Below, one piece after another: positions 21,831 through 34,131 of a stretch of DNA of 64,000 bases; positions within the stretch are counted from its first letter, which is position 1, and each line of letters begins with the position of its first letter. A model generated the notes under the pieces. The model saw only the letters and a program-made list of their open reading frames with translations, did not search any database and was not told the origin of the DNA. This DNA comes from Harmothoe impar (lineage: Eukaryota > Annelida > Polychaeta > Phyllodocida > Polynoidae), in NCBI GenBank assembly GCA_947462335.1, contig OX381721.1, positions 37,846,488 to 37,910,487 on the forward strand. The letters run 5' to 3'. A program made the translations under genes and the position numbers.

Positions 21831-24189
21831 ACAAATTCAAGCAAGATGAAACTGGAAAGCTGAAAATATGCAATTGATGAATTTAAACCATCATAACTCT
21901 TTAGCCAGAGTCTCAGCAAACTCTCCATGTAGGATTGTGGTTTCTCTTAATCTACACATTTCTGATCCTCCACTTCAAAATGTCTATCATCCTCTCACCT
22001 TCTCTCTAAAGTATCAGGTACAAAGCCTCTTGCTATACACATGTTTTGAATCCCTTAGTTTCTGTTTTGTCTGATTAATCCTGCCTCTCAAAGGGAGAGG
22101 AGCTGTGAAGGGACCGCTAAGTGTAGGACATGAAAAGGAAGCTTGTCTTTACATCTCGGTACACACTAACCTAATCCCCCTTTGATACAGAGAACTGGCT
22201 CTAAGTAGACAGCCTTTGTTTTAGAACAGTCTTCAAGCTGTACCTGTGTACAGCACGTGTAAAGAATCTGTGTGAACACAAACTGGAAAATACCTTTTAA
22301 TAGTGTACACCGCAGGTAGTTACATTGATGATTTCATAGTGTCCATGTCCATACCTGTCAGAGTTTCTATATCCTTAGGACTGCCAGTACTTTCTGGAGG
22401 AGCACTGCCATAGCGTATTGTTTCCAATGCAAACGCAAAATCTTGGCTTTCAGGGGGCCCTTTTTACTAAACACATTGGCCCGCTATGGTTGTGCTAAGG
22501 ATATTTGGAGTCAGATCATGAATTTACATTGTTTGTCAATAACTAGCAGGTTAGAGAGAGACTAGAATCCATGTTGCTGCATGCTTACACATTAACAGAC
22601 ATAAGATGAGACATTAGATGAGTGGTCTACTATAAGTTGACAGAATTGTATTTCTATGCTGAGCTACTGTATTTATAGGCTGTACAATAAGGCAATGGTT
22701 ATATCATAATGTTTAATGCCACTTCATAAAGTGCCCTCCCAAATAGTACTTGACGTTTCACTCATGGCAACTCTTGAGTGTAATGCAGTAGACAGTTAAT
22801 TGCTTTCTATAGCTGAGGGATGAAGCCAAATTATATTGAACCATTACCGGATACAAAATGAAATAGTGAGAGGTAATTCTCCTCAGCTGCTCCCTTTACA
22901 ATGAGACAGCTGTGGTGTCAGGTGACAGCCTCCTCCTCTTACTCCACCACAATGCTGCTTCATTATTTGCAATATGTCACTGCCACTGTCTGGGTTCCCT
23001 TTAACTCTGATCAACGAGGTTTTATGATTGTCAAGGTAACTTATCCAACCTGAGTGGAACTGACTTAACCTTGAAACATAGATGCAAAGCTAAATATTTT
23101 ATATGTTGCCAATACAATGCTTATTGATTCCTATATTATATTGCTATATTCTCTTTCTTCCTCAGGCCAATGTTATCTGATATCAAAATGTGTAACCTGC
23201 AAATGGAGATGAGTTTGTTGTAAAACATCCCTCATTAACTATCTCTTCCACCGGGTCTGTACTTACATGTATAATTCAGAAAGGTGTATTATATGGCATG
23301 GGAATTTACAGATATTATATGAACATTTTCCTGCTCTCTCATTACCTTAAATGATGTCAAATAGTTGATGCCCTTGAGCATCCTTCGATTAGTACACTTA
23401 GGTTAGGTATATGATTTGAGCTGGTAGCATTGCTTGGTGGTTGCGGAAATAATTTGATAAATCCAATGGCCGGATTCTGGTTCACCTGTACCTGCACCTT
23501 ACTAGATATATATGCCTCTACTGGAAGCAAGATGGGTGAGTGTGATAAACCATCTCTGTGTCTTCATGCCTCCAGGGTAGGACCTGCCTATTGCATACTA
23601 AAGGCGTGTTGTGTATGGGACTTCTCCAAGGTCATGAAGTAGGCGGTAGTAGAACAAGCATTAAAAGTGGTGATAACCCACACCTGTGGCCACACAGCAG
23701 AAAGGGAGAGTTAGACCCTCAGTGCCTGGGGTAATATCCAAGATTAGCCAGTGTGCTATTATATTAGTTTATCTATCTGAAGGTAAATCACCATTATAAG
23801 TTCCAACTGAGGATTGGATCTGCCTTTTTAACTATACATTTATGAATTAGTCATACTTAAATGCCCTAAAGGGGTTGAGATACCTGTAGAATTCATTAGG
23901 AGTAACAGGAGAATCCATAGCTTCCCTTCCCCACACCTGCGTCTGCCTTGTGGCAAATATCATACACGGCGGGTGACACTAGCAGTTGCTTTCAGACAAG
24001 CCAGCCTCCCATTGGATAAGCTGGATGTATGGTCCTGTCTACGGGCAAATGCAGCGCCACCTGTGTTGGAGGCGGTTTTTAGGGTGTGTGCATGTCAATC
24101 CATTTGAATTCTACTTTAAATGTTTATTTTATAAGCAACTATTTCTGAAAACTTTTTTTTTTTCTGTTATGAATACAGAGCAGATTTAA

Positions 24190-25089
24190 GGTTGATCGCT
24201 ACTCTTAACTTTTCATCCATAGAATGTCCTAATTTTTTGCCTGATGGTAGTTTGGATCATGAAGAAATCGAAAATCGAAAAAAATAGGGGGGGTCCCGAG
24301 CTACTTTTTTTTATACAGATTTTTGAAAAAAAATAGTATTTTCTATTTTTGGCAAAAAATACCAAAAATTGGGAAATCTTCACGATTTTTTTCCTTAGTG
24401 AACCACTGCCCACATCAATGTCATATTTGAAGTGAATACTCCTAGGTTTCGCCTATTAATGGGAAAAATAAAACTATGGTACAAAAATGTAACTTCGTAT
24501 GAAGAAACGTGATGGTTGTATGACGATTATTCAAATTTAATGCATAATTCTTCAGCAATATCTAAATATCAACGGAAAAAATCCGTGAACTTTTTTTTAA
24601 ATTTTTTCAAAAAATTGTTCAGATCAATAGCTAACATAGGGAATTTTGATAGGTGGTCCTGGGCATATTTTTAGGGTTTAGGGCCTTTAAAGTTTAAAAA
24701 AAGGACAAAACTGTCTAAATCTCATATCTAAAGGCCAAAATAAAAGGTAAAAAGCCAAGGATCGGAGTCAAAAGTGTAAATATTTTATACTCTTGGTTGT
24801 TTGAAGCACAGTCATGAGATCTATATCAATCTCAATAATGATTTATTGATAAATAATTCTAATATTCTAAAATATGTAAAAAATAGCAAATATCACTGGC
24901 TCCAAATATATCAAATATTCAAATTGCAATATAATGCACAATTTCGCTCGGAATTGTCCAATATTTGAATATGGCTTAGAAAGGAATGTATAGGTAGCCT
25001 GTCCTCTAATATTGGCTCATTCTGAAAGGTTTAATCTATATGCACAAAAAGGTGCGCAGTAGTCCATATTCCATGAGTAGCCATCAACC
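24190..25089. mobile_element. 900-bp TTAA-flanked insertion
   Basis: It is present in unit 1 only. Units 2, 3 and 4 read straight through CAGATTTAACTGGCC (near 31502, 50115, 60256), giving three empty sites. The ends are inverted repeats (GGTTGATCGCTACTC and GAGTAGCCATCAACC) and the TTAA target is duplicated (24186-24189, 25090-25093). A TTAA duplication points to piggyBac- or Kolobok-type transposition. The interior is AT-rich with long A/T runs and no transposase, so it is non-autonomous. Confidence 0.85.
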
Positions 25090-25714
25090 TTAACTGGCCT
25101 AAAATCCTATGGAAACTTTGGGTCAAAATAGAGCTTGTCATCTTTGAACCCAGGTGTTCTGATCATTTCCCTCTTCTCATCAGTTCCCTCCGCTGAGGCT
25201 TGACGAATGGTCATTTTGTATCTAATTCTGTGTGACACCTTCCATGGAGCTATAGGTTTTCTGATCATCCCAGCTGGCTGCATAGGGGTGTGTCTTCAAT
25301 GACTGGTAATCCATAACACTATTGGAGCAATGAGGGACGCCATGCAGCATATCCATACCCATCACTGGCCAAGGAAGGATGTTGTGTGACTTTTATCTTT
25401 TCTTTTGGCCACAAGAAAATTTCATTTTGTTGAAATGCTAACTACTCTAGAATAATAGGTAACAACACTCATCTAGTGACAATATCCTGTAAATTTCTTG
25501 TCAGTTCACCGTTCTAAGTACATCTTAATGGTGTTATTTTGGCATATTTAGGCCATATGGGCAGAAGGATGGCCAGTAATCCATTCTGCAATGTCCGTGA
25601 TACACGTTAACTCTTGCTATTTATGATTTGTTATATCAACAATGTCCCTCAATTTGTCTGCCTTCCCACACACCTCATCACATAACCTGCCTCCCGCCTC
25701 CTCTCTCCTAAGTC

Positions 25715-26290
25715 CCAGCCTCTGGATTCCCTCCCTGCTTCCTGCTATGTGTACTGGAGGTGTTGGAGTCCCAGCCTCTCGATACCCTCCCTGCCCCCTG
25801 CTATGTGGACTGGGAGGTGTTGGAGTCCCAGCCTCTGGATACCCTCCCTGCTCCCTGCTATGTGTTCTGGAAGGTGTTGGAGTCCCAGCCTCTGGATACC
25901 CTCCCTGCTCCCTGCTATGTGGACTGGGAGGCGTTGGAGTCCCAGCCTCTGGATACCCTCCCTGCTCCCTGCTATGTGGCCTGGGAGGTGTTGGAGTCCC
26001 AGCCTCTGGATACTCTCCCTGTTCATTGCTATGTGTACTGGGAGGTGTTGGAGTCCCAGCCTCTGGATACCCTCCCTGCCCGTTGCTATGTGGACTGGGA
26101 GGTGTTGGGGTCCCAGGTTCTGGATACCCTCCCTGCTCCCTGCTATGTGGACTGGGAGGTGTTGGAGTCCCAGGTTCTGGATACCCTCCCTGCTCCCTAC
26201 TATGTGGACTGGGAGGTGTTGGGGTCCCAGCCTCTGGATACCCTCCCCACTCCCTGCTATGTGTACTGGGAGGTGTTGGAGGTGATGTAA
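25715..26290 (+). repeat. 57-bp GC-rich minisatellite, unit 1 array, about 10 copies
   Basis: The repeat unit runs GGAGGTGTTGGAGTCCCAGC, CTCTGGATACCCTCCCTGCT, CCCTGCTATGTGTACTG. The unit is 19 codons long with no stop in any forward frame, so all three forward frames stay open. The right flank is GGCAGCTGGTTCTGTG..CACTGAATGCTAACAGAGGCGG, conserved in every unit. Frames rotate where units drop one G (ACTGGAGG versus ACTGGGAGG). Confidence 0.93.
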
Positions 26291-29172
26291 GGCAGCTGGT
26301 TCTGTGTGCACTGAATGCTAACAGAGGCGGAACACATTAATGGGTAATGATGAGCCTCCAGTCTCTCCTCTTTAATCAGGGTAAGGGAAGTGAGGGGGAT
26401 GGGGGGGGGGGACTGGCTCCTTGTAGCTGTAGTCAAGGCAAGTACTAAGTAACAGTAACAGTTCAGAACAAAACTAAGAAGGGGGACATTTGATTGATAC
26501 ATCCTGATGTCATTTCTATAGTAGCAAATTATATTTTCACCATTGCAGTTGACAATATAGGTGCAACTCTGATGTAAGAAGTAATGTTGGAGATTGCCTA
26601 GAATCTTTTACCTAGATCATTTCTGCTTATGTCTCTGCTATCTGAATTAATGTAGGAACCAGCAGTGCCCTTGCTGGCAGTAGTGGCCAGATACATATAC
26701 GGTGCCGGAAAAGACAGCATTCTTCTGACCCAGAATAATGCATCATGGTAATGCCTTAGCATGTCACAAATAGTGTCGCATTGGCGTAATATTTCTCAAT
26801 CTCCACTTCTGAGTTTAAAGTAGGGTTTGTGAGGGGGCCTACTTGGGGCCCAGCTTATCGCTGGGCAGCAACCTGCTTTAGTAGTCGTTCTAAACATATT
26901 CCTCAATTACCATAGAGTTCTGTTTATACTGGATATGATGAATCCTCCAAGTTGTCCTCCCACAAACTTGCTTTTTCTGATACAAAGTAGTGAAGTATTG
27001 GCTGCCTGCTGTGTGGTGGCTGACATAGTACTCTAAGGCAGGCTTTACTGATATACTGCCTGACCACAGTAATTACATATATACATGAGGGCATCCAGGG
27101 GCTGCACCCGACAGCTTACAAAGTGGTCATTAAGTGGTCTTATAGATGGGAGGTTCCCTGCACTATGTGCCTAGTATTTTACACAAGTTGCTCAATTCTG
27201 CTGATTACATAGATTAATCAAGAAGTGTCCCATATACTGACCTTACATTTGGTAGGGAAGTCTCTGCAAGCTGCAGATCATTTCTATGTAAAACACTGGT
27301 ATAAAACCTGTCTGGCAAAAAAACGGACTCTATGTTGGCAAAACAGGGCATACTTTTGACATTTCAGTAGAAAATGTTAAGTATGAACGGCACATAATAT
27401 TTGACATTCGGACATCACTGTCCACTGACAAGATTGTTATATGTACATAGATGTTTAATATTGTTGTCTAAAAGCCTTAAAATAAAGTCCCTCCGTATAT
27501 TCTCATGCACATATGAAGCCCAAACTCAGAATCACTTCTTGTCATGACCCTCGTTGTCGCGAGACTTTTTGTTCAAATCATCAACCCTTAGGTGTGACAT
27601 GAGTGCACTTGCCCCAAATACTCCAAGGCCCAGGCGTCAGAGATGAAACATCTTATGGGGTTACCATCTTTTGAGCTAAATAACCAGGGCAGTTGGTAAA
27701 TTAGAAATATTGACTCCTGCCACCTAGATCTTACTCCATGAACAAAGATGCAATATTAATTATGCAAGTGTCTCTCCAAGAGAACATGGGCCTAATCTGA
27801 GAACCAGGTCTTACAATAAGCTGGTCAGCATGTTGAAGTATGTTGAAAAAAATAGTCATATTTTGAGTGAAATCCCACGGTTAGATATTTGACACATTCT
27901 CTCAGGTGCCATTATCATGCTATTCAATGATTTAGTGGGACATTTAAATCGTTCCAATAGATGGCACATTGCATAGTTCAAGGAAGGACATCTTTTTAAT
28001 ATCCCTCCTTTAGTTGCCTGTCAGAATAATTTCAGCCATAAAATACACCTCAGGCAAAAAGGGACTTATCAAGGCCACCATCTTGGAAGCAGATAATGAC
28101 ATGGTGTGAGGGTCGTTAACACCCTAATTGACACATATTATGGAAGGCTAGTAACAGTAGTGGTCTGAAAAATAGGGTATTGTCATGCAAATTGTCTCTT
28201 TTGTCTTTCTAGACTAAATGGCACTGTCTCTATATTCACTATTCCTATCCATAGTGGACCTGTATCTTATATGATATACCCCACTCTACCTTGAACTCAG
28301 CACTCAGTACCAATTTTGTTCCCTCTAGTACGATATCTGAAGCAAGGCCAGACAAAATAAGTGATAAGACATAAGCATACCTGCACCAGCACCTTGGTCC
28401 CTCCTCCCTCCGGAATTAGAAGTGACATAAATCATCATGGCGAATGACACAGTACTCATGAAGCTCACCTGCATATGTATCTTTGAGACACACACATAAA
28501 TCTAGCCATTTAATTCTGGCGTGCCTGGTCTACCCTTTTAATGCAGCAGTTAATAACTTATCATTTCCTTCCTGTTCCTCCCTCCAGTCTTTGTTACCCT
28601 CCCCCTATCTGTCCTGTAAACAGCTATGAATATTGAAAGTTGAATGGATATTCTGAAGCATCTGTCTTTAAAATTAGTGTCCGCTTGCCCGAGTGGCTAG
28701 TCCTTACATACCTTGTGTTACTCCATTCATCTTTAGTTATTGTGATGGTTGTTGATATTGGATGTATCTGCCTTGCATTGCAATGTTGTGGGCGTTAGAT
28801 GAAGAAGCAGGAAAACCTAAAACAGTAACTATTTCTCAGATGCAGCTCATGTTGCCAGGTCTTTGTACAGAACCCTGAAAGATGTTCCGGATGACGACAA
28901 TGGGAGGCTGGAACTAGATACGTCACCCGTTCTGACATTTCTCCCCTGTACCCAACACTATTAACTATCCTTTACATGATATCATTCAGAGGTGCCTTTT
29001 GATTAAGTACCTAGCTAAAACCCCGCTAAAAGGTACACTGTACAATGATATGGTATACATAAACATACTGGACACCTGACCTCTCCTGCTCCTGCCCCAT
29101 GAGGGGCTCGAGCCCACATCCAAAACTTCAAACACGGAAAAGCTGAAAAAGTGTGATCTATGAACTGAAACC

Positions 29173-29393
29173 TGTGCCTCTACATGGGCAAAAATCAAGA
29201 TGTGCGACACAGCGACACGGGTGTTTTAAAAATCGACAGAGGCGACACAGGCCTTTTGAAAGTCGACGGACACAGATTTTGAAAAGGCTCTAGTATATTC
29301 TATATGCATAAAAATCGACACATCCACACGGCTCTTTTGCTTAAAATTAATAAGGCGACATGGCCAAAACTGTGGGACCCATGTAGAGGCACA
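29173..29393. mobile_element. MITE with TGTGCCTCTACATGGG termini, unit 2
   Basis: The ends TGTGCCTCTACATGGG and CCCATGTAGAGGCACA are exact inverted repeats. The interior holds repeated GCGACAC.GG and TCGAC words followed by T/A runs. Unit 1 lacks it at the matching place (ACCATCATAACTC near 21888), an apparent empty site. A shorter copy lies at 47787-47959. The same internal GTCGATTTT/ATGTCAC vocabulary appears at 34800 and 40552, suggesting a wider family. Confidence 0.65.
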
Positions 29394-31933
29394 TAACTCT
29401 TCAGCCAGAGTCTCAGCAAACTCTCAAGGATGGGGGGGGGGGGCTTTCCTTATTCTGCAAATCACTCTATCTCTATACGTTAATTTTTTTTCTCACCTTC
29501 TCTCTAATGTACCAGGTACAAAGCCTCTTGCTATACAGAGTTTTTGAATCCCTTAGTTTCTGTTTTGTCTGATTAATCATGCCCCTCAAAGGGAGAGGAG
29601 CTGTGAAGGGACTGCTAAGTGTAGGCCATGAAAAGGAAGCTTGTCTTTACATCTCGGTACACACTAACCTAATCCCCCTTTGATATAGAGAACTACAAGC
29701 TGTACCTGTGTACAGCACGTGTAAAGAATCTGTGTGAACACAAGCTGGGAAAAACCTTTTATAAGTGTACACCGCAGGTAGTTACATTGATGATTTCATA
29801 GTGACCATGTCCATACAAGTCAGAGTGTCTTTATTTGGCATCAGGTTATGAATATTCATTGTTTGCCAATAACTGGCAGATCAGAGTGGGATTGGCATCC
29901 ATGTTGCTGCGTGCTTACACATTACCATCAGTCGAGTGGTCTACTGTGAGTTGACAAAATTGTATTTCCATGCTGAGCTACTGTATTTATAGGCTTTACA
30001 ATAAGGCAATGCTTATATGATAATGTTTAATGCCACCTATTAAGGCTTCTAAAGAAGCCATAAAGCGCCCTCCAAAATAGTACTTGACGTTTCACTCATG
30101 GCAGCTCTTGAATGAAATGCATTATACAGTAAAGTGCTTTCTATAGCTGAGGGATGAAGCCAGATTATCTTAAACCATTACCAGATACAAAATTAAATAG
30201 TGAGTCCTCAGCTGCTCCCTTTACAATGAGACAGCTGTGGTGTCAGGTGACAGCCGCCTCCTCCTAATCGACCACAATGCTACTTAATTATTTGCAATAT
30301 GTCACTGCCACTGTCCGGGTTCCCTTTAACTCTGATCAACGAGGTCTAATGATTGTCAAGGTAACGTATCCAACCTGAATGGAACTGACTTAACCTTGAA
30401 ACATAGATGCAAAGCTAAATATTTCATTTGTTGCCAAAACAATGCGTATAGATTCCTGTGCAACAGCTAGTCTTTCTTTTTTCCTAAGGCCAATGTAATC
30501 AAAAAGTGTAACCTGTAAATGGAGAAGAGACTTTTGTACAACATCCCACATTAACTATCTCTACCCCTGGGTCTGCACTTACACTTATAATTTAGAAAGG
30601 TGCATTATATGGCATGGGAATTTACAAAGATTATTATATGAAAGATTCCCTGCTCCCTCATTACCCTAACTTGTGTCAAATATTGGAGGCCCTTTAGCAG
30701 AAACTAAAATCATTAGTACACTTGGGTTAGATATATGATCTGAGCTAGTTGCATTGCTTGGTGCTTGCAGAAAAAAATTTGATTAATCCAATGGTCGGAG
30801 TCTGGTTCACCTGTACCTGCACCTTACTAGATATGTGCCTCTACTGGAAGCAGGATGGGTGAGTGGATGCTAAACAATCTTTGTGTCTTCATGCCTCCAG
30901 GGTAGGACCTGCTTATAGCACACTAAAGGTGTGTGGTTTATGGGACTTCTCCAAGGTCATGAGGTAGGCGGTAGTAGAACAAGCATTAAAAGTGGTGCTA
31001 ACCCACACCTGTGGCCACACAACAGAAAGGGAGAGTTAGACCTTTAGCACCTGGGGAAATATCCAAGATGAGCCAGTGTGTTGTATATTAGTTTATCTAT
31101 GTGAAGTTGAATCACCCATGTAAGTTCCAACTGAGGATTGGATCTGCCTTTTTAACTAAACATTTATGAATTAGTCATACTTAAATTTTAGAAAGGGGTT
31201 AAGGAACCTGTAGAGTTCATAAGGAGTAACAGGAGAATCCATAGCTTCCCTTCCCCACACCTGGGTCTGCCCTGTGGCAAATATCATACACAGGGGGTGA
31301 CACTAGCAGTTGCTATCAGACAAGCCAGATTCCCATCGGATGAGCTGGATGCATGGTCCTGTCTACGGGCAAATGCAGCGCCACCTATGGTGGAGGCTGT
31401 TTTTAGGTGTGTGCATGTCAATTCATTTGAATTCTACTTTTAATGTTTATTTTATAAGCAACCATTTCTGAAAACTTTTTTTTTCTGTTATGAATTCAGA
31501 GCAGATTTAACTGGCCTAAAATTGTGTGGAAACTTTGGGGAAAATAAAACTAGTCATCTTGAACATTAGTTCCCTCCGCTGAGGCTTGACAAATGGTCAT
31601 TTTGTATCTAATTCTATGTCACACCTTCCCTGGAGCTATAGGTTTTCTGATCATCCCGGCTGGCTGCATAGGGGTGTGTCTTCAATGACTGGTAATCCAT
31701 GACACTATTGGAGCAATGAGGGACGCCATGCAGCATATCCATACCCATCACTGGCCACAGAAAGGTGTTGTGTGACTTTTTTTTCTTTTGGCCACTAGAA
31801 AGTTATATTTTGTTGAACTTCTACCTACTCTAGAATGATAGGTAACAACACTTATCTAGTTACAATATTCTGTAGATTTCTTGTCAATTAGCCATTCTTA
31901 AACATCTTGATTGTGTTGTTCTGACATATTCAA

Positions 31934-31939
31934 CACATA
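31934..31939. repeat. 6-bp target duplication (left), CACATA
   Basis: CACATA directly precedes the left terminus AGTAGTATAG. The same six bases directly follow the right terminus at 42039-42044. The uninterrupted sequence in other units reads CATATGGGCA after the junction, consistent with a single target copy. Confidence 0.85.
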
Positions 31940-32002
31940 AGTAGTATAGTATGTATCGGAACGGGACTATAGTTAAGTACTGTTTATTACTCAATCGACC
32001 TG

Positions 32003-32290
32003 CAGCCAATCAGAGGCCTCCCTTTTGGCGGGAAATTCAAAAGCAGCCAATGAGAGGCCTCCCTTTTGGCGGGAAATTCAAATAGGTCACGTGACCGGAA
32101 GTGACCTACTTCCGGTCACGTGACCTTTGGGCGGGAAATTCAAATAGGTCACGTGACCGGAAGTGACCTACTTAAGAGGGTCACGTGACCACCATGTTGG
32201 CGGGAAATTCAAATAGGTCACGTGACTGGAAGTGACCTACTTAAGGGGGTCACGTGACTACTAGGTTGGCGCGAATTTCAAAATAGGTCA
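32003..32290. promoter_or_regulatory. tandem CCAAT / E2F / E-box / ETS site array in left TIR
   Basis: Two CCAAT boxes (32006, 32047; AGCCAATCAG and AGCCAATGAG) each precede an E2F-type site TTTTGGCGGGAAA (32023-32035, 32064-32076). Further E2F-like sites are TTTGGGCGGGAAA (32126), GTTGGCGGGAAA (near 32197) and TTGGCGCGAA (near 32266). Six CACGTG E-boxes occur, mostly inside the 12-bp palindrome GGTCACGTGACC (for example 32085-32096). CCGGAAGTG ETS-type sites abut them (32095-32103). The modules repeat with a period of about 62-69 bp starting at GGCGGGAAATTCAAATAGG. The mirror array lies at about 41688-41975. Binding is inferred from consensus only. Confidence 0.7.
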
Positions 32291-32483
32291 CTTGAGATTT
32301 TTATGGATAAATAAATTTTAAAAAAGAAAAAAAGCAAGCTGAAAGCTTGCTAAAAAATAATTTAAAAATGCGGCTCTTTTTTTCTAGGAGGGAGGGGGGG
32401 GAGGGGCACTCTGGGGGGCACTCTTTAAGATGCATGGGGGGGGAGGGGGGGAGGGGGGGAGGGGAAGGGTTTTTTAAGAGTGA

Positions 32484-32528
32484 GACTCGCTTCTCTGCCC
32501 TCTCTTTTAGAGGGCAGAGAGGCGAGTC
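32484..32528. repeat. 20-bp-stem hairpin inside left TIR
   Basis: GACTCGCTTCTCTGCCCTCT pairs with AGAGGGCAGAGAGGCGAGTC (one mismatch) across a short CTTTT loop. The mirror copy is at about 41450-41494. The TIR identity preserves it at both ends; it could act in RNA processing or as an end-recognition structure. Confidence 0.8.
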
Positions 32529-32652
32529 TACTTACAATGAAAGGTATCATGATTGCGTTTATGATGATGTGCATCATGATGTGACTATCTTACAACCCTA
32601 TAAGAAATAAGCAAGACATGGGCGTACTTACACGGGCTATTTGTAAACTAAT

Positions 32653-33988
32653 GAATGTGACTTCCTCGTTAAAATCGGTATCTACAACTCTTTTAAGCCT
32701 AAGGCTTTTTCTTGAGTTTATTCTTTTGTTCAATTTTGGGCCCACCTCAAAAGAGGAATAGGCCCTCTGTAACAATTGTCGCTTGCTCATCAATCAGAGC
32801 CGGGGTGTAGAAGGCCCCTGCCCTGTCGGGTACGAGATAGATCGACCTCTGGTACGTTTTTGGTTAGTTTGGAGCTCTCAGTCGACTGTCTTATCCACCT
32901 TAAAAAAAACAGACTTTCGGTGTGTCATGATAAAACTGGTGCCTTATACTAAGTGCTGGATTACTTTCTCATTTTTTTAGTGTTCTATCCGATGCTTATT
33001 TAATTTTTGCACTGATAAAAACAGTTAGCTTGTACAAACACGCGGTCTATTTAAGTGTTAAGTGTAGAAAATGAACAGAACAGTGCACAGAAAATAGAGC
33101 TACTGACTACATTTCGCCCAGTCACTCAGCGGAGAACAAAAGAACTACTGACGTAGTGTACCCGCTATTCCGACAGTTGGCGCCACCGTTATACTTTTCC
33201 CGCGTGCGACATGAAGCCCTGGGGTGGGTACTGGCTGTTTTGGTTGTAGGTACCGAAACATAAAAAACTACAGCCAGCCCAATGTCATGGTGAGACAGCT
33301 CTCTTATTTTTACCTTGAGTAGCGTCCGTAGGGCCTATGACAAAACCTAGTCCCGTACACTGAGCAGCTTGAGGTCTGAAGGCTCATACAGAAAAATGTG
33401 TGGGTGTGTGGGTGTGTGGGTGTGTGGGTTGCTTTACGCCTTAGTTAACAGCTATGGTCATTTCAAGGGCGGTGATGGTGATCGAATCTATTGGCCCTTT
33501 TACCGAGACAAGGGTTCTTTTACATCCCAACTACATAGCAGAGAGACGTCTAGCAGATTCAGAGTGGATAGAATTTATCCCCTGGCCACGGGAGCTCCAG
33601 ACAGCCGGTGACCAGCGGTGGTGGTGGTGGTGGTGGAAGGGGGCAGGGGTAGTTTGTAGTAATCTGATACATCCTGGTCAGATACCACCACTAACCTTAC
33701 CCCTTCTAACTGTGCCTGCAAACCCAAAATATTTGAATACCCGATTGAATTGATGTTATTCTTTAATAAGCATGACATGCACGTCATGTGCTTCACATAG
33801 GTACTTTATTTATGATTCAACTCCTACCAGAAGCCTGTATATAAGAAAATGTTTGATACAACGTTATCATGTTATACATTTTTTGTATTACTGCTTCTAG
33901 AAGGAGTTGAGGTTTAATTAAATTACTTCTGTGGAACACAGAACATGAATAATATATCTATTTTAGAATTTCATCAAATTAATGAATT
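32653..33988. other. element interior, no recognised gene
   Basis: It contains a (TGTGTGGG) microsatellite at 33397-33429 and a segment CAGCTATGGTCATTTCAAGG..GGTGATCGAATCTAT (33450-33492) repeated in the same direction near 37610-37662. It also contains AGAGACGTCTAGCAGATTC (33542-33560), found inverted near 35124-35143. No coding frame is convincing. Confidence 0.45.
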
Positions 33989-34131
33989 GATAGAATTTGG
34001 TTGTTGGCGTGTCCTCGAGTGGATATCTGCTCTTCTCCACGGCAGCTCGAGAGGCCCCGCAGGGGGCTCGAGAGGTGCCGTGGAGAAGAGCAGATATCCA
34101 CTCGAGGACACGCCAACAACCAAATTCTATC
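33989..34131. repeat. perfect inverted repeat, 56-bp arms
   Basis: Arms 33989-34044 and 34076-34131 are exact reverse complements (beginning GATAGAATTTGG and ending CCAAATTCTATC). They flank a 31-nt centre that itself holds GGCCCCGCAGGGGGC and two CTCGAG words. It can form a cruciform or a long RNA hairpin. Perfect identity over 56 bp means a recent origin, gene conversion between the arms, or selection. Confidence 0.95.

Larger units (their letters stand above)
21892..29390 (+). repeat. tandem unit 1 (about 7.5 kb)
   Basis: This is the first complete member of a head-to-tail array. Landmarks in order: AACTCTTTAGCCAGAGTCTC (21894), GGGAGAGGAGCTGTGAAGGG (22090), a TGAGACAGCTGTGG block (22900), a hairpin repeat (23570), the 57-bp minisatellite (25715), a GGGGCTGCACCCGACAGC block (27108), a CACTGACAAG block (27422), and GTCCGCTTGCCCGAGTGG (28679). 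It lacks the roughly 0.2-kb segment seen at 43770-44000, 52200-52430 and 63300-63530, and much of the sequence that follows it in unit 2. No protein-coding gene was recognised in the unit. Confidence 0.85.
31940..32652 (+). repeat. left terminal inverted repeat (713 bp)
   Basis: It matches the reverse complement of 41326-42038 nearly perfectly (for example one G/A difference in AAATAGGTCACTTGAG). It contains the promoter-like array at about 32003-32290, an A-rich stretch, a G-rich tract (32388-32466) and a hairpin at 32484-32528. An 87-codon frame (32347-32610, ATG at 32368) is identical in both TIRs only because the TIRs are identical. It runs through the G tract as poly-glycine and is probably not a gene. 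Confidence 0.95.

Noticed and set aside
25642..26340. Real mucin- or collagen-like gene in the 57-bp array
   Set aside because: All three forward frames are open, frames rotate by single-G deletions between units, and no splice or promoter context was found. Kept as a finding only.
28673..28715. TTGCCCGAGTGGCTAGTCC resembles the D-arm region of a leucine/serine tRNA
   Set aside because: No matching anticodon stem, T-arm or acceptor stem follows. The block is simply a conserved part of the tandem unit.
32347..32610. Identical 87-codon frame in both TIRs, possible TIR-encoded protein
   Set aside because: Identity follows from TIR identity. The frame crosses a G tract as poly-glycine and a hairpin, and has no recognisable domain.
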